64,000 nucleotides of DNA from NCBI GenBank assembly GCA_023393115.1, contig JAEWMS010000025.1:1-64000 (forward strand). Direction: 5' to 3'. The position numbers and the translations under genes are program-made. Numbering within the stretch: position 1 is the first letter of the stretch; each line of letters starts with the position of its first letter. This document shows, in pieces, positions 48,426-56,753 of this stretch. The stretch comes from Bacillota bacterium (GTDB taxonomy: Bacteria > Bacillota > Clostridia > Acetivibrionales > DSM-1351). The notes under the pieces were generated by a model. That model searched no databases. It saw nothing but the letters and a program-made list of their open reading frames with translations, and had not been told where the DNA came from.

Positions 48426-49571
48426 ATGAAAGCAGTAACCTTTCAAGGTGTAAAAAACGTAGAGGTAAAAGAAGTGGATGACCCAAAAGTCCATAAGCCC
48501 GATGACATAATTGTCAGGGTGACTTCTACTGCAATATGCGGCTCTGATCTGCATCTGATTCATGATATGGTTCCAAACTTACCAAAGAACTATATAATTG
48601 GACACGAGCCAATGGGAATAGTTGAAGAAGTCGGGCCGGAAGTTGAAAATTTAAAAAAAGGTGACAGAGTTATTGTTCCGTTTAATATTAGCTGTGGCGA
48701 ATGTTTTTACTGTAAGCACGGACTTACCAGCCAATGTGATAATTCCAACCCTCATGGAGGAATGGGAGGCTTTTTCGGGTACTCTGAAACAGCGGGAGGG
48801 TATCCCGGAGGACAAGCTGAATACTTAAGAGTACCATACGGAAATTTTACTCCGTTTAAAATACCAGAAAACAGTGAAGTACCGGACGAGAAGCTTGCAT
48901 TGCTTTCCGATGCCATGCCGACTGCTTTTTGGAGTGTAGAAAATGCAGGAGTAAAAAATGGCGATACGGTAATTGTTCTTGGATGTGGACCTATTGGGCT
49001 TTTGGCACAGAAGTTCTGCTGGATGATGGGAGCAAAGCGGGTAATTGCAGTAGACTATATTGATTACCGGCTTGAACATGCTAAGAAATACAATAACGTT
49101 GAAACAGTTAATTTTGAGCATTATGAAAATACAGGAGAATATCTTAAGGAAATAACCAAAGGCGGAGCAGATATAGTTATTGATGCTGTCGGAATGGATG
49201 GAAAAATGACACCGATGGAGTTTCTTGCCTCCGGACTCAAGCTGCAGGGTGGAGCCCTTGGAAGCTTTGTTATAGCTACTCAGGCCGTCAGAAAGGGTGG
49301 GATGATTCAGGTTACCGGTGCATATGGGGCAAGATATAACTCCTTCCCCTTAGGGGACTTGATGAACAGAAACATAAACATAAGGTTGGGACAGGCTCCG
49401 GTAATTCCATATATCCCTCGATTATATCAACTGGTTTCCGATAATAAGTTTGATCCGGGTGATATTATTACTCATAAGCTGCCCTTGGAGCAGGCAAAGC
49501 ACGGTTATGAGATTTTTGATACAAAAACCGATGGCTGTATAAAAGTTATACTTCAGCCTGGAATCCATTAA
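48426..49571 (+). CDS. Zinc-dependent alcohol dehydrogenase (MDR family)
   Basis: A 381-aa medium-chain dehydrogenase. Catalytic zinc site: C-G-S-D-L-H near residue 38 and G-H-E-P-M-G near 61; structural zinc: C-G-E-C-F-Y-C-K-H-G-L-T-S-Q-C near 92; NAD-binding G-C-G-P-I-G near 190 followed by an acidic V-D-Y. It resembles threonine/formaldehyde dehydrogenase-like enzymes; the substrate is unknown. GGAGG serves the ATG at 48426; the frame's opening at 48363 lies inside the CotF gene. Its place between two coat-gene pairs suggests spore-associated expression. Confidence 0.9.
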   Translation: MKAVTFQGVKNVEVKEVDDPKVHKPDDIIVRVTSTAICGSDLHLIHDMVPNLPKNYIIGHEPMGIVEEVGPEVENLKKGDRVIVPFNISCGECFYCKHGLTSQCDNSNPHGGMGGFFGYSETAGGYPGGQAEYLRVPYGNFTPFKIPENSEVPDEKLALLSDAMPTAFWSVENAGVKNGDTVIVLGCGPIGLLAQKFCWMMGAKRVIAVDYIDYRLEHAKKYNNVETVNFEHYENTGEYLKEITKGGADIVIDAVGMDGKMTPMEFLASGLKLQGGALGSFVIATQAVRKGGMIQVTGAYGARYNSFPLGDLMNRNINIRLGQAPVIPYIPRLYQLVSDNKFDPGDIITHKLPLEQAKHGYEIFDTKTDGCIKVILQPGIH

Positions 49572-49602
49572 ACACATAATAGTAATTGAAAGGAAGTTTT
49601 TT

Positions 49603-49845
49603 ATGGAAAGACAAAAGGTATTAGCGCCTCATGAAACCTTGGAACTACACGAACTAATCACTTTCAAAAATATTTGTGCAACCAAGTCTTCTGCAATGAC
49701 TGCGCTGGTTAAAGACGAAGAGCTAAGGGAAATCATGCAGCAGGAATTCAGAGTTTCACAGGAGCATATAAGAGAACTGAGTGATTTATTGCAGCAATCA
49801 GAATTTAAGAATAAGCCTGATGAAGCGCCTGGTATGCCCATGTAA
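49603..49845 (+). CDS. Small spore coat protein, CotF-associated, copy 2
   Basis: An 80-aa helical protein paralogous to the product at 47784 (shared H-E-T-L-E-L-H-E-L and a second Glu-rich helix E-L-R-E-I-M-Q-Q). The C-terminal tail is Pro- and Met-rich. AAGGAAG precedes the ATG. It lies 31 bases behind the dehydrogenase gene and 46 before the second CotF-like gene, so the five genes 47784-50185 may be one operon. Confidence 0.75.
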   Translation: MERQKVLAPHETLELHELITFKNICATKSSAMTALVKDEELREIMQQEFRVSQEHIRELSDLLQQSEFKNKPDEAPGMPM

Positions 49846-49891
49846 ATAAGGAGACGCACTGAATAAATAACAAGAAGGAAGGTTTTTTGAT

Positions 49892-50185
49892 ATGGGTATT
49901 TTGCAAAATATAGCTGGCTTACGAGATATTACGGAACAGGTAATAGCAACGGACTTTTTAATCGCATCCAAAGCCGGGGTTCAGAATTATGCTGTTGCAA
50001 TCTCTGAAACAGTATCTCCTCACGTCAGGGAAGTTCTTCGTAAACAGCTGGACACGGCAATCGGAACTCATGAAAAAATTTTCAGTTATATGATTAAAAA
50101 GGGTTATTATAATATCAGCAATCCGGGTGATCAGATTAGAATCGATTTGACTGCTGCAGAAACCGTTCTGAATATTAAGCAATAA
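49892..50185 (+). CDS. CotF-family spore coat protein, copy 2
   Basis: A 97-aa CotF-like protein, shorter than copy 1 because it lacks the polar N-terminal tail. E-Q-V-I-A-T-D-F-L-I-A-S-K-A-G near residue 15 and the Y-M-I-K-K-G-Y-Y segment near 71 align with D-S-T-I-A-M-S-F-L-I-N-A-K-S-G and L-M-L-M-K-G-W-F of copy 1. GAAGG lies before the ATG. The two proteins have diverged strongly, which suggests an old duplication with separate roles. Confidence 0.78.
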   Translation: MGILQNIAGLRDITEQVIATDFLIASKAGVQNYAVAISETVSPHVREVLRKQLDTAIGTHEKIFSYMIKKGYYNISNPGDQIRIDLTAAETVLNIKQ

Positions 50186-50357
50186 TCAATATAAAGTTTT
50201 AATTGTCTGAATCATTATTTATTATTTTTTGTTCATATTATTCTATCGCAGAATAATACAGGTAGTTTTGCATTTATCTTTCAGGGTATTAATATAAAAA
50301 ACGCATATAATACTAATGTCCGAAAGGACAAATATATTTCAGAAGGAGCGATGCTTT

Positions 50358-50561
50358 ATGGGAAACAATAATAACAGTAACACAAACCTGGTACCTGAAG
50401 CAGCAAACAAGCTTGATAAACTGAAATATGAAATTGCTGCCGAACAGGGTGTTAATCTTAAGGAAGGTTACAATGGTGACATTACTTCAAGGGATGCCGG
50501 GAAAATCGGCGGTAATATGGTTAAGAAAATGATTGAGTACGCAGAAAAAAATATGAAGTAA
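50358..50561 (+). CDS. Alpha/beta-type small acid-soluble spore protein
   Basis: A 67-aa SASP that coats and protects spore DNA. The GPR protease site is in K-Y-E-I-A-A-E near residue 24; the second conserved block reads G-D-I-T-S-R-D-A-G-K-I-G-G-N-M-V-K-K-M near 39. The N-terminus is Asn-rich. GAAGGAG serves the ATG at 50358; the frame's earlier opening at 50316 is not supported. Expression is expected in the forespore under sigma-G. A strong terminator overlaps its end. Confidence 0.93.
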   Translation: MGNNNNSNTNLVPEAANKLDKLKYEIAAEQGVNLKEGYNGDITSRDAGKIGGNMVKKMIEYAEKNMK

Positions 50562-50593
50562 ACAAAAAAGGCTCGAAAGAGCCTTTTTTGTTT
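50560..50593 (+). terminator. Strong rho-independent terminator after the SASP gene
   Basis: Perfect 15-bp stem (50560-50574 with 50579-50593), GAAA tetraloop, T-run in the right arm. A-rich on the left, so it may also serve the converging gene. Confidence 0.95.
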
Positions 50594-50615
50594 ACTTGGC
50601 TTTATGTACCACGGA

Positions 50616-51191
50616 CTATATTTTATATGGATCAGGATCAAAGTGCAGAAGTACTTGAGTCAGGTGCTCGGTGTGTTCCTTTTCATCATTTATTATTTTT
50701 TGTAAAGCAATTCGTATGTCCTTTTGCTGAATTTCTGCAATTTCATCTTCATATAGAATTACTGCCTCCAATTCTCCTTTGATGTCATTTCTTACATCAT
50801 TTAGAATCAAAGGCTTATCGCGTATTGTGATTCTCTCAGCCTGTGAAGGGAGGTCAAGGTATTTTTTGCCCGAAGAATGTTTTGATATATTTTGAAGATT
50901 ACTAATATTTGGTGCAGAAGCAGCTCCTGAATTTAATTCATGGGGAGTTAAAAAGTATTTGTATTCTACAGGATCGTATTTCCTGAGAAGGTCGAGTACG
51001 ATGATGTAATGGCTTTTTTCCTCAAGCATAATATGATACCAGGCTTCATTAATTACGGTTATGTTGGAAGTGAGAATATGATTTTGATATCCGTTAATAG
51101 CAACCAGTTCAGCAATCATTACCTGCCGAAGTAAATTGGTAACTTTGTGGGATACACCCTGTGGGTGACCGAATGGGTTTGTATAACTCAT
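50616..51191 (-). CDS. Ferritin-like/rubrerythrin-fold protein
   Basis: A 191-aa helical protein. E-L-V-A-I-N-G-Y near residue 28 and L-E-E-K-S-H-Y near 57, then E-L-E-A-V-I-L-Y near 140 and D-E-K-E-H-T-E-H near 168, give the two E...E-x-x-H iron motifs of the ferritin-like fold. A Ser/Asn-rich insertion separates the halves. Related proteins are found in spores or in oxidative defence; which applies here is open, but the neighbours are spore genes. It converges with the SASP gene. Confidence 0.75.
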   Translation of the reverse strand: MSYTNPFGHPQGVSHKVTNLLRQVMIAELVAINGYQNHILTSNITVINEAWYHIMLEEKSHYIIVLDLLRKYDPVEYKYFLTPHELNSGAASAPNISNLQNISKHSSGKKYLDLPSQAERITIRDKPLILNDVRNDIKGELEAVILYEDEIAEIQQKDIRIALQKIINDEKEHTEHLTQVLLHFDPDPYKI

Positions 51192-51276
51192 AAAAACCTC
51201 TAAATATTTTTTACTTATTTAGTTTATGTTTATTTAAAGGTAAAAGTGATAAAAGTGTAAAAGTGATAAAAAGCTA

Positions 51277-51307
51277 TTGACATTAACGCAGCGTTAAGGT
51301 GTATATT
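51277..51307 (+). promoter_or_regulatory. MerR-type promoter with 19-bp spacer and operator dyad
   Basis: TTGACA (51277-51282) and TATATT (51302-51307) are 19 bp apart. The spacer carries the perfect dyad TTAACGC-A-GCGTTAA (51283-51297). MerR-family activators twist such over-long spacers, so the downstream regulator probably controls itself. AAAAGTG-type repeats lie just upstream (51239-51272). Confidence 0.88.
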
Positions 51308-51396
51308 TTTATTAAAGCTTATATAACAGTCAAATGGCCATTTTGAGCAATTTAGTATAAGTAATAGCCAGAAGGAGGTGAAGAGGCTTCTGCTGA

Positions 51397-52200
51397 ATGA
51401 ATATCAACGTTTTTACAATCGGCATTAGCCCATATATGGAATATACGGTAAAAAAACTTGCCGACCTTGCTGATGTTAGCACCAGAACTCTCAGGTATTA
51501 TGACGAAATAGGTATTCTAAAGCCGGCAAGAATCAATTCCTCAGGATACAGAATCTATGGTCAGAACGAGGTTAACAGATTACAACAAATACTCTTTTAC
51601 AGAGAATTGGAGATTAGTCTGGAGGATATAAAAGAAATAATATCCCAACCCGGCTATGATAGCAGCCACGCTCTGAAAGATCATAGGATAAAGCTTCTGG
51701 CAAAAAGAAACCAAATAGATTTATTGCTGGCCAATATTGATAAAACCTTGGAGGCAGCTGAAGGGAGAATTATAATGACCGATAAAGAGAAATTTGAAGG
51801 CTTTAAACATAAACTGATAGATGAGAATGAAAATAAATATGGCAGGGAAATTAGAGAAAGGTATGGTGATAAAGCAGTAGATGAATCCAATAATAAACTA
51901 CTGAAAATGACCGATGAGCAATATCAACAGTTTGAAAAGCTTGGTCAGGAAGTAAATGAAACCTTGAAGGCGGCTATGGAAAAAGGTGATCCTGCAGGAA
52001 GCCTTGGACAGAAAGCAGCCGACCTGCACCGCCAGTGGCTTTCCTATTCTTGGGGCAGCTATAGCAAGGAGGCTCATGCAGGAGTAGCTCAAATGTATGT
52101 ATGTGATGAACGCTTTAAGGCATACTATGATAAAATTCGGGAGGGAGCAGCGGAGTTCCTGTGCGAAGCGGTGCTTATATATACTGGTATGAATAAATAA
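51397..52200 (+). CDS. MerR-family regulator with TipAS antibiotic-recognition domain
   Basis: A 267-aa regulator. The MerR winged helix occupies residues about 14-85 (Y-T-V-K-K-L-A-D-L-A-D-V-S, T-L-R-Y-Y-D-E-I-G-I-L-K); a coiled-coil linker follows to about 128; the C-terminal part matches TipAS, the domain that binds thiopeptides and similar drugs in TipA (W-L-S-Y-S-W, A-Q-M-Y-V-C-D-E-R-F). A strong SD, GAAGGAGG (51371-51378), is rather far from the ATG at 51397; the ATG at 51436, where homology begins, has no SD. It probably regulates itself through the 19-bp-spacer promoter. Confidence 0.87.
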   Translation: MNINVFTIGISPYMEYTVKKLADLADVSTRTLRYYDEIGILKPARINSSGYRIYGQNEVNRLQQILFYRELEISLEDIKEIISQPGYDSSHALKDHRIKLLAKRNQIDLLLANIDKTLEAAEGRIIMTDKEKFEGFKHKLIDENENKYGREIRERYGDKAVDESNNKLLKMTDEQYQQFEKLGQEVNETLKAAMEKGDPAGSLGQKAADLHRQWLSYSWGSYSKEAHAGVAQMYVCDERFKAYYDKIREGAAEFLCEAVLIYTGMNK

Positions 52201-52232
52201 TACTTAAATTCAAAATATTAAGTTGTAAAACA

Positions 52233-52262
52233 GAGGCCGGCAAAAATGTCGGCCTCGTATTG
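52233..52262. terminator. Hairpin between the convergent MerR and CBS genes
   Basis: GAGGCCG (52233-52239) pairs with CGGCCTC (52250-52256), followed by GTATTGTTT. It is A-rich on the left, so it may act on both strands. Confidence 0.65.
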
Positions 52263-52284
52263 TTTCATTGTCTTAAAAGATAGA

Positions 52285-52710
52285 CTACTGCGGTGTTGAG
52301 GGTGTCGAAATATTCTGAAGTGTATCAGCAACTTGTGTATAATATTTGGCATCAACAGCCACATCACCAAGAGCTACAATTCCAACGAGATTATTGTTTT
52401 CAATAACAGGAACTCTTCGAATCTGACTTGTAGCCATTTTCTGGGCAACATCGTGCATATCCATATCAGGAGAAACACATGCTACACCTGTAGTCATAAC
52501 TTCGGTTACCGGGGTCTGCTGAGGATTTTTACCGGTTGCAACAGTTCTTACAACTATATCTCTATCGGTAATAATACCTACAACACCACTCTGATCACAA
52601 ACAGGGATAGATCCTACGTTATGCTGTTGCATAAGCTGTGCTGTTTCAGCAACATTTGCCGCAGGATTTACATAAGCAACGTTTTTAGTCATTACGTCTC
52701 TTACTTTCAT
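52285..52710 (-). CDS. Tandem CBS-domain protein
   Basis: A 141-aa protein consisting of two CBS motifs (residues about 5-60 and 70-128), each with the pattern V-x-D-V-M-T/V-T-E-V-M-T, a G-S-I-P-V/R-R-V-P-V strand and G-I-I-T-D/G-I-V-A-L. Such small proteins bind adenine nucleotides and sense energy state or act as partners. No output domain is attached. GAAAGGGTG lies before the ATG. It follows trxB in the same direction after 71 bases and may be cotranscribed with it. Confidence 0.9.
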   Translation of the reverse strand: MKVRDVMTKNVAYVNPAANVAETAQLMQQHNVGSIPVCDQSGVVGIITDRDIVVRTVATGKNPQQTPVTEVMTTGVACVSPDMDMHDVAQKMATSQIRRVPVIENNNLVGIVALGDVAVDAKYYTQVADTLQNISTPSTPQ

Positions 52711-52781
52711 ATAATCACCCTTTCTTTTAAGAATTCATGATTATATTTCCCGAACAAAGTTAAAAAAAAACGCGGAAGGTT

Positions 52782-53699
52782 TCACCATTTGGTTTCTGTA
52801 ATGTACAGCTCTGCTGAATAGGAGGCTGTTGCTCCGTCAGATGCTGCAGTAATAACTTGTCTTAAAAACTTTTGTCGGATATCTCCTGCGGCAAAAACTC
52901 CAGGAATGTTAGTCTGCATTCTTTCATCTGTAATAATATACCCTTCCGAGCTTTGCTGTACTTTTCCATTAATTAAGGAAATGTTGGGGTTTAAGCCAAT
53001 TGCGATGAATAGTCCGTCGACATCTATTTGAGAGCTTACATTTGTTTTCAAATTTTTTAGTTTTAATCCTTCAACCCCGTGTTGACCAATGATTTCTTCA
53101 ACAACTGAATCCCATACCATTTCAATTTTTTTATTACAGAACAATTCATCCTGCAGAATTTTTGTAGCTCTCAGCTTATCTCTTCTGTGAATTAGATAGA
53201 CTTTTGGACAAAATCTTGCCAGATATAAGGCATCCTCTGCAGCAGTGTCACCTCCACCAACCACGGCAACAGTTTTATTTTTGTAAAAGGCTCCGTCGCA
53301 TACGGCACAATAGGAGACACCGGCGCCCCTAAAAGCTTCCTCCTTGTCAAGACCAAGCATTTTAGGGTATGCACCCATACATAATATAAGTGCCTTACAC
53401 TCATAAGTATTTTTATGGGTTTTAACAACCTTAATTTTTGAATCCATATCCAGGTTAATTACTTCATCATTAAGAACAACAGTACCAAATTTTCTTGCCT
53501 GCTTTTCCATTCTCAGAGCCAGATCTGAACCACCAATAGGTTCTTCAAAGCCCGGGTAATTTTCCATAACATCTGTTGTGGCCATTTGCCCCCCTGTGAA
53601 CATCTTTTCTATTACAAGTGTGTCAAACTTGGCTCTTGAACTGTATAGGGCTGCAGAATAGCCTGCAGGTCCGCCTCCAACGATAATTATGTCGTACAT
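52782..53699 (-). CDS. trxB: Thioredoxin reductase
   Basis: A 305-aa FAD- and NADPH-dependent reductase. FAD-binding G-G-G-P-A-G at residue 8; redox-active Cys131-Ala-Val-Cys134; NADPH-binding G-G-G-D-T-A near 149; C-terminal F-A-A-G-D-I-R near 269. The CAVC active site with Y before it is a common clostridial variant of CATC. GGAGG precedes the ATG. No thioredoxin gene is adjacent. About 215 bases without a gene separate it from the divergent amine oxidase. Confidence 0.93.
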   Translation of the reverse strand: MYDIIIVGGGPAGYSAALYSSRAKFDTLVIEKMFTGGQMATTDVMENYPGFEEPIGGSDLALRMEKQARKFGTVVLNDEVINLDMDSKIKVVKTHKNTYECKALILCMGAYPKMLGLDKEEAFRGAGVSYCAVCDGAFYKNKTVAVVGGGDTAAEDALYLARFCPKVYLIHRRDKLRATKILQDELFCNKKIEMVWDSVVEEIIGQHGVEGLKLKNLKTNVSSQIDVDGLFIAIGLNPNISLINGKVQQSSEGYIITDERMQTNIPGVFAAGDIRQKFLRQVITAASDGATASYSAELYITETKW

Positions 53700-53915
53700 A
53701 TATTACCTCCAATAATTGAATCATCTTTGATTAAAACTAAATATTCTCACTATTTTATGATTTATTCAATATTTAATATACCCAAAAATTTTTAATTGAA
53801 CAAATTTAATTCAATAAATAACTGAATTTCAGCATTGTAGTTGCAATATCAGTATGGTCATATATTAGGTTTTTAATCATATACTTGAATAGATGTAACT
53901 CATTCAGGTGATAAG

Positions 53916-55619
53916 ATGATTTGTCCAAACCTATTGAATCCTAAAGCTCCTAAACCTAAACAACCTTCTAATCCAAGTGATTATGAAAGAAGTATAATGT
54001 CTTATTACGCCTTGTACAGGGCGTGCCACACTGAGGATTACCATTATATTTTTAGGGCATTTTCACCTCCAAAGGATATTACAAGCATTGCAAATCCCGG
54101 TCAGCTTAAAGGAAAACGCATAGGAATTATTGGCGGGGGTCTTTCAGGTTTATCCTCAGCATTTGAATTAAGAAAGTTGGGCTGTGACGTAAAAATATTT
54201 GAAGCGAATAGTGAAAGAATCGGAGGGAGGGTTTATACCTATTACTTTGATCAGGAAAAGAAGTATTACGGTGAGCTTGGTCCCATGAGAATTCCTGTAA
54301 ATCATGAGACTGTATGGCATTATATAAACCTATTTGGTCTTGAAACCATACCATGGATTCAGGCGGATCCTAATACATTCATATATTTACACCAGGTCAG
54401 GGTGAGAAATGATCCGATGGGTGAGAATGTTATGAAATACATATATCCCACATATGATCTAAGGGATTGGGAAGCCAAAACCCCATGGCAGGAGCTTGGT
54501 TATTACGGAATTGAAGCACCTGTATTAAAAGCACCCCCTGTGGTCAGAAGTGAGATACTTAAAGTATTGCCCCGGTATAGCAGACCATTACTGTTTTGGG
54601 ACCGTCTCAATACAAGACAGATGTTCCAGTGGGAAAAACTCAGTCAGGGGGCAATAAACCTCCTTTCAAACCTATTTCCGATAGGAGGGCAATTTCTATA
54701 TAACAATTATGTGGATTTTGTTCAGGAGTACTTTCCTGTGAACTTCTGGTTCATGTACCAGATTAAAGGGGGGATGGTTAAGCTCCCCATGGCTTTTTAC
54801 AATTCCTTCAGCAGCAAAAATCCTGAAAAGTATTATAATGGTATACCTTTATCTCTTCTCGGAAGTGTTGATTATAAACCCGGACATATGGTAAAGGGTA
54901 TATTTTATAATGAGAATGATACGGTTTCTATTTCATATACAAGAAATGAGTCAAACCAGCTATACTTTGAAACCTTTGACGATATCATATGTACTGTTCC
55001 CTTTTCAGTGCTAAGAACCTTTGAAATAAATCCTATGTTCAGCAGTATAAAAATGCAGGCTATAAAAGAAGTTACTTATGTGAATGCTCAAAAGACACTT
55101 ATTTACTGCAATAGAAGGTTCTGGGAGGAACAGGAGATAAAGGGCGGCGGCTCATATACCGATTTACCTGTCACAATGATATGGTACTCCTCTCATTATG
55201 CCGAGGCAAAGAGTCCTGATGAGCCGGGGGTTATTCTTGGGTCATACAATTTCAATCTTGATGCTGTAAGACTAGGTAACATGACAGCTGAAGGCAGAAT
55301 AGAAAAAATCAAACGTGATATTGAAGAGGTTCATGGACTTCCGGTTGGAATGCTGGATTCAATAGTAACAACATTTAAGACTCAGAACTGGAATTCGGAT
55401 CCACTTTTCAGAGGTGCTTTTTGTTATCTGACCCCTGAACAAAAGAGAATATTCTCATGGCCTATGACCGTTCCCGAGTATAATAGCAGAGTCTTCTTTG
55501 CAGGTGAGCATATTTCAGCAATACATAGATGGCAGCAGGGTGCTCTGTACAGCGGAATGGAGGCTGCCAATGCTCTGGCATTTTCAGAAATGGAAAAGTC
55601 GAATAACAGTAAACATTGA
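53916..55619 (+). CDS. Flavin monoamine oxidase-family protein
   Basis: A 567-aa FAD-dependent oxidoreductase. The dinucleotide-binding motif I-G-I-I-G-G-G-L-S-G-L near residue 69 is followed by E-A-N-S-E-R-I-G-G-R-V and the substrate-side G-P-M-R-I-P; the C-terminal FAD motif is F-F-A-G-E-H near 527. This is the amine-oxidase architecture (L-amino acid oxidase or monoamine oxidase-like). A 60-residue N-terminal extension lacks a signal peptide. For an anaerobe an oxygen-using oxidase is unusual; it may use another acceptor or make a specialised metabolite. AGGTG lies before the ATG. Confidence 0.85.
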   Translation: MICPNLLNPKAPKPKQPSNPSDYERSIMSYYALYRACHTEDYHYIFRAFSPPKDITSIANPGQLKGKRIGIIGGGLSGLSSAFELRKLGCDVKIFEANSERIGGRVYTYYFDQEKKYYGELGPMRIPVNHETVWHYINLFGLETIPWIQADPNTFIYLHQVRVRNDPMGENVMKYIYPTYDLRDWEAKTPWQELGYYGIEAPVLKAPPVVRSEILKVLPRYSRPLLFWDRLNTRQMFQWEKLSQGAINLLSNLFPIGGQFLYNNYVDFVQEYFPVNFWFMYQIKGGMVKLPMAFYNSFSSKNPEKYYNGIPLSLLGSVDYKPGHMVKGIFYNENDTVSISYTRNESNQLYFETFDDIICTVPFSVLRTFEINPMFSSIKMQAIKEVTYVNAQKTLIYCNRRFWEEQEIKGGGSYTDLPVTMIWYSSHYAEAKSPDEPGVILGSYNFNLDAVRLGNMTAEGRIEKIKRDIEEVHGLPVGMLDSIVTTFKTQNWNSDPLFRGAFCYLTPEQKRIFSWPMTVPEYNSRVFFAGEHISAIHRWQQGALYSGMEAANALAFSEMEKSNNSKH

Positions 55620-55763
55620 AGAATTTGAGTATTATATAAGCATAATTAAGAACTTTATCATGCAAATAATAAAGAGTATTATCCAATAATAGGGATTTAA
55701 AAGCCCGTTATAAAATGATATAATTAACAAGTTGATTTAATTCAATTTGGGGGGATTTTAGTA

Positions 55764-56723
55764 TTGATAACTAAATATCAGGAACTTGCTAAAAATGGTA
55801 ATGTAAGGCCGTCAGGGTTTGTTTCGTCAGTAGCAGTAATACTTTATTTTTACTTATTCATTGGTACCATAATAGCATCAATTCCGATGATATATATTTT
55901 AATCACAAATCGAGATAGTATTTTTGATCCAATCATGCAGACTGATCCGGTAGGATTTTTTGCGAAATATATTGGTCCTATTCCAAATTTTATATTTACT
56001 AATTTAACTATTATCTCTATGCTTATTGGCGCTGTTATAGCCATAAAATTTATACACAACAGACCTTTTGGGACAGTTTTCAATTACACAGGGAAAATCA
56101 AATGGTCAAATTTTTGGATTGGCTTTGGAGTGTTTGGGATAATACTGTTTGCTGGCACAGCAGTTGACTACATATTTAATTCTGATGCTTACACAATATC
56201 CTTTGAACCAACAAAATTCTTTGTCTTGTTACCATTGATTTTAATTATGACTCCGATTCAAGCCACCACAGAGGAAATTGTATTCAGAGGTTATATAATA
56301 CAAAGCTTGGGGCTAAAAGTAAAGAATGGAATTGTACTATCAGTTATTTCCGGTGTACTTTTTACACTTCCGCACCTTTCAAATCCTGAGATTTATGCTG
56401 CTAATGAGCTTGGTTTGTTCAGCACAATTTGTATGGCTTTGAACTATTATGTATTCGGAATGATGATGGCTATGTTAACAATCAGAACAAATTCTCTAGA
56501 GGCTGCAGCAGGTGTTCATGTAGTCAACAATTTATTCAGTTTTATCGTTGTTAGTTATCCAGATAGCGTTCTGCCTACTAATTCAATATTCTTTACATCG
56601 GAATTGAATCCTGTAGGAGGCTTGGTTACATCCATTATAACTTCAATATTATTTTATTTAATTGCAGTATTTATAATTGAAAAAACAGACAAGACTCTTA
56701 AAACTACTCTTAATAACCTATAA
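55764..56723 (+). CDS. CPBP-family intramembrane metalloprotease
   Basis: A 319-aa membrane protein with about eight hydrophobic segments. The CPBP motifs are E-E-I-V-F-R-G near residue 173, F-T-L-P-H near 206 and H-V-V-N-N near 256. It is the second CPBP protein in the window and only distantly similar to the one at 38736. The start is probably TTG after GGGGGG. The substrate is unknown. It precedes addB by 30 bases but is unrelated in function. Confidence 0.82.
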   Translation: MITKYQELAKNGNVRPSGFVSSVAVILYFYLFIGTIIASIPMIYILITNRDSIFDPIMQTDPVGFFAKYIGPIPNFIFTNLTIISMLIGAVIAIKFIHNRPFGTVFNYTGKIKWSNFWIGFGVFGIILFAGTAVDYIFNSDAYTISFEPTKFFVLLPLILIMTPIQATTEEIVFRGYIIQSLGLKVKNGIVLSVISGVLFTLPHLSNPEIYAANELGLFSTICMALNYYVFGMMMAMLTIRTNSLEAAAGVHVVNNLFSFIVVSYPDSVLPTNSIFFTSELNPVGGLVTSIITSILFYLIAVFIIEKTDKTLKTTLNNL

Positions 56724-56753
56724 TAATTATACAAACAAAGGAGTACATAAACT

